Source of the DNA: Eucommia ulmoides
Lineage: Eukaryota > Streptophyta > Magnoliopsida > Garryales > Eucommiaceae
DNA: 64,000 nucleotides
Assembly (NCBI GenBank): GCA_016647705.1
Contig: CM028333.1
Location: forward strand, 16,923,743 to 16,987,742
Direction of reading: 5' to 3'
Shown here: in pieces, positions 58,196-64,000 of the stretch
Position numbering within the stretch: position 1 is the first letter of the stretch
Layout of the letters: every line of letters begins with the position of its first letter
Made by a program: the position numbers and the translations under genes
The notes under the pieces: generated by a model
What the model saw: only the letters and a program-made list of their open reading frames with translations
Told to the model about the DNA's origin: nothing
Databases searched by the model: none

Positions 58196-58866
58196 TTGGA
58201 GTTTTTGAAACTAGAGGAAGTAGAGATCGGGAAGAAGAGGAAAGCAAGTTTTCATTCATCCATCTCGAAATTCTCAAAATCTATTCATTTTTTAAAATGG
58301 TTTTCAATTGCTTTTCTAGGCCCCAGTTTTGAAAACATTCACTGGGCTGGGATTTTGTTTGAAAAAAAGGAGTTGCCATCTAGCATGGGTTAAATGGTAT
58401 GCTAGGTCACCAAAATTTTAGAAATTCAGTTTTTATTTTTGAAATCCCTCGAGTTTTGACTCGTAAAGGTCTTGTACCAGAGATTTCTTTAAGTTTGGGG
58501 GTCGATTATACTCAGGGAAGGTTTTAAGACAAACTGATTTTTATTAGATAGGTGACCGAACCCGTTCGTGGTTTGCCTACATACCTTGGCGAGTAACCAA
58601 GGATCTGGTCAGCACATAGTTCATTTATTCTCTCTCCAAACAAATAATAATCTGCTTAAAAATATTATTTGATTTTAAACAGTTCTAATCTAAGCGAGAG
58701 AAGATGAGAGGTCTAGAGAGATCTAAGCAGTCTAACCGTTTGAGGGGACAACGATCGCCTAGCACCAAAACTTAGAAGAACTAAAAAGAGATTATAGAGC
58801 TAGATCATCAAGATCAATCAAATCTCAACAAAGGACCACAATAGCACGATGCAACATGGAGGTAGC
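58196..58866. other. Unassigned repeat-like DNA
   Basis: No gene. The phrase GGAGTTGCCATCTAGCATGG (~58370) and the stretch near 58575-58620 (TTTGCCTACATACCTTGG, then GGATCTGGTCAGCACATAGTTC) resemble widespread plant interspersed repeats, and the second also resembles 6580-6640. Confidence 0.35.
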
Positions 58867-60155
58867 TGATAGCGTGTAAATACGTCGCTACTTTCATCGC
58901 AAGTGTACGGGTCAAGTTTTAGTATAAATTGGGAAGAGTAAGGGTTGTCGTATCCACAGGGATTGGTATAGACGGTTGTTGAGTACTGCAATTATCATAA
59001 CGTAACTTTATCTAGGTGATAAAAATGTAGTTTTTATAATAAAATATACTAAACTAAGTTAATTAATCTAATTATACTAATATACTAGTATGATGTTTAA
59101 GGGAAATTATTGCGTAGGGATTAACTTCGTCCACTTAAACGTGTTCGTTTCAATCTACTTTACATTAACGGTTTTCATCCTATCCGACAATCTCGGTATA
59201 GAAATATCATTCACTACCTCTCCCGAGTGTAAAGTGAATGAATATGTGATTTCGTGTCAACGCCGAAGTCCCCCTCGAGCGTCTATACAACACTTGGTCA
59301 CATGAGTCTCGCCCTAACCTCACGGATTATACACTTTCTAACTCCTTCTCGGGTTATTAGATCATCGCGTTGTGTTTAAACCCTAGTTCGAATCCGGGGT
59401 TACCTCTCCCGAGTGTTAAACCCCGTATTCTCAGTATATCATAACAAGCATATAAACATGGCAAAACGGTAAACACAATCGGATAAACACGAACAACCAT
59501 TAACGAAATATAGATTTTATATAAACGACGTTTTCGTGAATGACATAAAGTTCTAGACAATATTCGTTTAGTTACACATGGACGTAGCCCTAAATACAAC
59601 TAAATACAACCTAAACATATACAAACATTCAACCAATCTAAGAGAGAAACGAGGAGACTAGCCGTTATCCGAAGATCCATCGCTAAATTTGCTCCGAGAA
59701 CGCTTCCTCCTTCTTCGTGTTGTGATCTTCTATTGGTCGAATAGCCTTGGAGCTCTCAAGACTCCGGAAGACGTCTACACTTCATTTGGGGAGAAATGGA
59801 TGATATTTATAGGATTCAAAATATCTCGAAATATCTAAAATATCCTAAAATATCTGGCACTTGACCGTTGTAGTGGTGGAGCTCTTTACATTTTGACCGC
59901 AACAGCGGTGGAGCTTCAACAAACTCTCTATATTTTCACCATTGCAGCGGTGGATGCAGACTTTAGATTTGGCCGTTTTGCCCTTTTACTCCACCGCTTT
60001 GATCATTTATGGATCATTTTAGTCCATTTTCACCCCCAAATACCTAATTTAAGATAAAATAAATAAAAGCGTATTAAAACATAATAAAACACTATAAAAA
60101 TAATCGAAAACTACCAAAACCGGCTTGGGAATAAATAGATAAATTACACCTATCA
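58867..60155 (-). mobile_element. Solo LTR of Athila/Tat-like family
   Basis: Minus-strand start TGATAGGTGTAATTTATC at 60155, end ACACGCTATCA at 58867; 1,289 bp with perfect TSD GTAGC (58862-58866 and 60156-60160). It has three palindromic modules of the CACCGC/GCGGTG type at 59862-59955, more decayed than in other copies. Confidence 0.9.
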
Positions 60156-60160
60156 GTAGC

Positions 60161-60996
60161 GATGGCTTTAAACGGAATAACAATGGAGAAAGTTTAGTAC
60201 ATAAATAAGATCATCAATTTCATAAATAAGTATACCAAGAAATAAAAGAAGAGTAAATTGCAAATACCAAGGAAAGAAAAAATGCAAACTAAAAATTACG
60301 AAATAGAAAAATGGTGAATATGAATTCAATTATTAAAATTCTTCCAAACAACGGATAACAATAACACATATGAAAATTAAATTATTAGAATTCCTAATTT
60401 TTTCAACAAACCAAATAAAGGAACATAATTACAAACATGAAAATCAAGTTTAGCATAACTCAAATAAACGATTATGATACCAATTTTTTTAACTATACCT
60501 GAAATCAAAATAAAAAGCAAAACAGATCTGCAAATTTAATTAGTTTCACTAAAAAACTTTCACTACCTGAAATATTATAGAGAAAAATAACTCCACTAAT
60601 ACCATAAATTGGTGGGTCAAATTTAAGCTATTTAGAGAGTAAGAATTACCTCTATGGTGGATGAAGTAGAGACAGATTCATACCAAGCCATATGCCCGAG
60701 ATGATTTCCAGAGCATGAACGAAGCTGGCCATAATCGGATGAAAAAGCACTGGTTACACACAAATGCACATATCTAACAGCAAATTTTAAGGGTTGTACA
60801 TGCAAATCTAGATCTATGAAATTCACATCTAGTGAAATTGAACACAAATATAAAGAAATCGAACTTGGATTCAACAAATCAAACGCAGATTGGAAGTTAT
60901 TGTTTCCAAAATTAGAAATAGAAATGAATTGTAAGGAGAATAGCATTAGGGTTTCAAGGGAGACACTAGAGGAGAGTTAGAAAGAGAAAGAGGGAG
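60161..60996. other. Unassigned, AT-rich, possible genic flank
   Basis: No recognised gene. On the minus strand a 104-codon open stretch (60632-60946) ends at a GTAATT that could be a splice donor, but its product resembles nothing I know. The DNA near 60960-60990 is purine-rich (GAGAGTTAGAAAGAGAAAGAG), as in plant 5' leaders. Confidence 0.3.
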
Positions 60997-61400
60997 TGTC
61001 ACACCCCACCCCGGGCACCCGTCACCCTGAGGTCGGCGTGACGTCGACATAACATCACTTGGACATCCAACCAACTAGAAAAACGTTAATATGCATACAT
61101 AAATGTATAACCACATATACAAGCCATATATATCCTCTCTAACTGGGGGACACACCCGTCCCTGAACTATAATAACAATAAACGCATAACAACAATGAAC
61201 CTCTCACAGGTTCGCCTCAGACAGTTCCTCTCAAAAATACTGTCATACTACGCCATCGCCGGACTCTACCTAGTGCCAGTAGGAGACCGACTCCTCATTG
61301 CTGCACCTGCGAGTGTACTGTCTTCTTAATAAAAATATTTTAGATAGATCAAGCATAAAACATGTAAATATTACATAGCAACCAATAATATAAAAATTTC

Positions 61401-61403
<3 letters not shown>

Positions 61404-61483
<80 letters not shown>
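61404..61483. repeat. (AT)n microsatellite
   Basis: About 40 AT units without interruption, inside the Tekay/Del-like LTR. Confidence 0.97.
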
Positions 61484-61485
<2 letters not shown>

Positions 61486-61784
61486 TACCTCAACTAAGCA
61501 GTGAAAGTCAACCAGAATATATGAAATTGGAACAATAGATATACTAACACAAATAAATATGCTAATCTAGTAGAAAATAATATATATAAATTTACTCATC
61601 CCAATCACCATATACGACAAAACACCATATACGACAAAACACCATACCACTCTCACACCACATCACATTACACCACACCTCATCTTATCACACCATTCCC
61701 CGGCTAGCCATGTGATCGTTTTAACCTCACAATCGGGAGTTGCAACAGTACCGTACCACCCGTAGGATATGCCTTCCTAGCAGG

Positions 61785-61925
61785 ACATAACAACGCTATG
61801 TTGGATTGTGCCAAGCAGGTGAACAACGCTCCGCTGGACTATGCCAAGCGGATGAACAATGCTCCGCTAGACTAGACCAAGCGGGTGAAACACCGCTCTG
61901 TTGGACTATGCCAAGCAGGTGAATA
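61785..61925. repeat. Four diverged ~35-40 bp repeats in the long LTR
   Basis: The unit CTGGACTATGCCAAGCGG...GTGAACAACGCTC recurs near 61805, 61838, 61868 and 61903 with substitutions. It is followed by a CAACAACAA run at 61952-61976. Confidence 0.75.
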
Positions 61926-63655
61926 TCCAACACCAACTTTCACCTCACCTCAACAACAACAACAACAACAACAACAACTTATTCCCACCTCAACAACAAC
62001 AACTCTGTCCACAATCAACAATATCATCAAATCAATAACAACATCGTCAAACTGCAAATCAATAACATCGACCTCTATCTCCAAAATTGATTTAATCCAG
62101 CTATCATTTTTCCACCCTCTTTTTAAAACCAACGAAATCTACATTTCCAAAACACCCAAATCCGCTTGATCCATATAAGTTATAAATTCATCAATTTTTA
62201 ATTAAACACATTTATTTCATCATATATTTGAAAATAGGTTTACAAAAAAACAGTACACTCATCTGACTATCCGCTCCGCAAAACTTTCACTGATTATTAT
62301 CTACTGATACTCTGGTGCCTGAGAACCTGTTCTGAATCGTTCAAGGGTCGCGAGACCGGTTTTGAATTTTGTTGGGGTTATTTGTGTAGTTTTTTTTTCC
62401 TTCTTCTTTCTTTTCCTTTTCTGTTTTGTTTCCTGTTTTCTACTTCGCTTCCATTCCAGTCGGCCCTCCCTATCTCTTCTAACTGTTGGCGACTGCCGGT
62501 GATCTCATACCCATACATCCCGCCGGCACCCAATCAACTGAACACACACACATACACGCTCACAATAGCAACCACTCCCATAGAACGCCGATCGACCATC
62601 GACCCTCACTGACGTATACTGCCAACGATGGCTTGCACATGCAATCACCGAACAAACGGTGACGATCGCACACACATACACCCTCAATTGAACATACCCA
62701 TGATCACCGAGCAACCCACACTATTGGCGACGACGCCAATCATTCTCACCCACCTAAAATCGACCATGATACACCCACTCTGACGATCGTCAACGGCTGA
62801 ACAACCCCTACGCCGGCGAATGACGATAATTAACCGACCAAACACCTTCACTGTCGACGATCAACAAAATAGCCCTGACACCCACACACACACGTCGGAC
62901 TACCAGAACAGCACACACCCACATGCACCGTCATACACCCACCACCGTCGACGCCGAGCGGATCACAAACACCTCCACACACTTACACACGCCGTCGGAC
63001 AAGACAGACCCACCGACCCAATAGAACCCACACTTCGATCATGCACCCATAAAATCGCCAAATCCACCGGAGAAATACACATACGCATGCTGAAGAACCT
63101 ACCTTGGATTTTTTTTTTCTCTCTATCTCTCTCTCTATATATTTTCTAGATTTTTCCCCACTAATTTTTTGAATTTCTTCTGTTGAGGTTCATGATCTCA
63201 ATTACGTGGGTATATTTATGTGCATGAAAGTTGTGGTAACTCTCGATCTCTCGACTTGCCACGTTGATCTCTCCCTCTCTCTTCGTTTTTTTTTCTTGAT
63301 CATTCCGTGCCCTGTTTTGGATTTGTGGGTTTCAGACACATATATATGTATATATTGATAAAAAACATCTTTTGTTAAATTGCACTTTTCTCCCCCTAAC
63401 TTTCATTAAGTCTTCTTTTTAGTCCAATTTCGTATTCAAGATTTTCTAAATTGAAATTTCACCCGAAAAAGTTTTAAATCAAAGAGTTCAATGTCAATTT
63501 ACCTCCCTAAGTTTGGATTTAATGTTTCTAAATTATCAATTTGACCGCTAAACTTTTAATTTGAATTTTAATTACACAATTTCACCCTGAAATTTCTAAA
63601 TGCTCTAAAATGAAAATAATGTGACGTACGTGTGAAATCGGGGTCTTACAAGGAG

Positions 63656-64000
63656 AGTCATACCTAAGACAAAGGTTTTGTGGAAAAGGCCCTGTAGAAT
63701 TTATCTGGTTGTTGTGTGTAGATTTGGGCATGATCGATCTACGGCGAGACTGTAAGATAGATGAAGGGGAGCGAATGAGAGATAAAGAAAGAAGCCGAGA
63801 ATGGGAGAGAGCGGGGAAGAAAGAGTACCTGAAAATAGTCCATGTCTCGATTGTGGTTGGTGAACTCGGTGGTGACGGAAGACAACCATGGAAAATCAAC
63901 AGCCTGAATTGGTTGTGCACACTAGATTGGTGGTGGTTGTATGGAGATCGAAGGCTGGTGCATCGATGACAACGCAGAGGCTAGTGGTGTGGTGGTGCTC
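63656..64000. other. Unassigned right end of window
   Basis: GC-richer than the surroundings and purine-rich (GAGAGATAAAGAAAG, GGGAAGAAAGAG), continuing the purine-rich left flank at 60960-60996 beyond the solo LTR. It may be genic flank or leader. No protein family was recognised. Confidence 0.3.

Larger units (their letters stand above)
60997..63650 (+). mobile_element. Solo LTR, Tekay/Del-like Ty3/gypsy, 2.65 kb
   Basis: Starts TGTCACACCCCACCC and ends GGGGTCTTACA, the inverse-matching ends usual for long chromovirus (Tekay/Del) LTRs. The flanks GGGAG (60992-60996) and AGGAG (63651-63655) agree at four of five bases. Inside are the family-like GGACTATGCCAAGCGG repeats (61790-61925, four copies), an AT microsatellite and a CAA run. 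No internal domain is present. Orientation is inferred from the TGTCACACCCC start being on the + strand. Confidence 0.7.

Noticed and set aside
61885-62169. 94-codon open frame with a Gln/Thr run
   Set aside because: It lies in the Tekay/Del-like solo LTR and is produced by the CAA run; the antisense partner is equally open.
1-64000. CRISPR array, prokaryotic operons, rRNA or tRNA genes
   Set aside because: The tandem arrays lack equal spacers with constant repeats, and no rRNA or intact tRNA sequence was recognised; all signs are of plant nuclear DNA.

Overview
The window looks like nuclear DNA of a repeat-rich flowering plant, probably a dicot. It is AT-rich, has spliced genes, and carries plant-type LTR retrotransposons, a plant L1-type LINE and a captured piece of a plant ascorbate peroxidase gene. 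No bacterial, organellar, rRNA, tRNA or CRISPR features were seen.

The only host gene I can support runs from 16609 to 46224 on the + strand. It is an eight-exon MATE-family transporter (DETOXIFICATION/DTX, closest in remembered motifs to Arabidopsis DTX29), with a predicted 551-residue protein. The exons stay in frame and every junction read has GT-AG borders. Intron 2 (17625-44696) is about 27 kb, while the other introns are 77 to 290 bp except for intron 1 (84 bp) and intron 7 (269 bp). The long intron is a stack of mobile elements: a fairly young sense-oriented Copia (17718-23277, TSD AAATG), an old minus-strand Copia (23897-35110) with two solo LTRs nested in its coding part, a Ty3/gypsy 5' fragment, a further LTR-like piece, and a LINE ORF1 remnant split by a 4 kb non-coding LTR element with a perfect TSD.

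Upstream (1-16.6 kb) lie two minus-strand Athila/Tat-like LTRs with their leader regions, two tandem-repeat arrays (one split by a solo LTR), a decayed Copia 3' part, a Pack-type element carrying the first exon of a peroxisomal-type ascorbate peroxidase gene in antisense, and a SINE-like insertion next to the transporter promoter.

Downstream (46.2-64 kb) are decayed Copia fragments of one small-LTR family, four more solo LTRs (one inside another), a foldback MITE, microsatellites and a 2.65 kb Tekay/Del-like solo LTR. Several short stretches remain unassigned.

No new multi-gene system was found. The points most worth a second look are the giant intron, the gene-capture element, and regulatory-looking motif clusters shared within LTR families: CACCGC/GCGGTG palindromes, TTGAC clusters and ACGT clusters. 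All similarity statements come from reading by eye and from memory of the families, without a database search.
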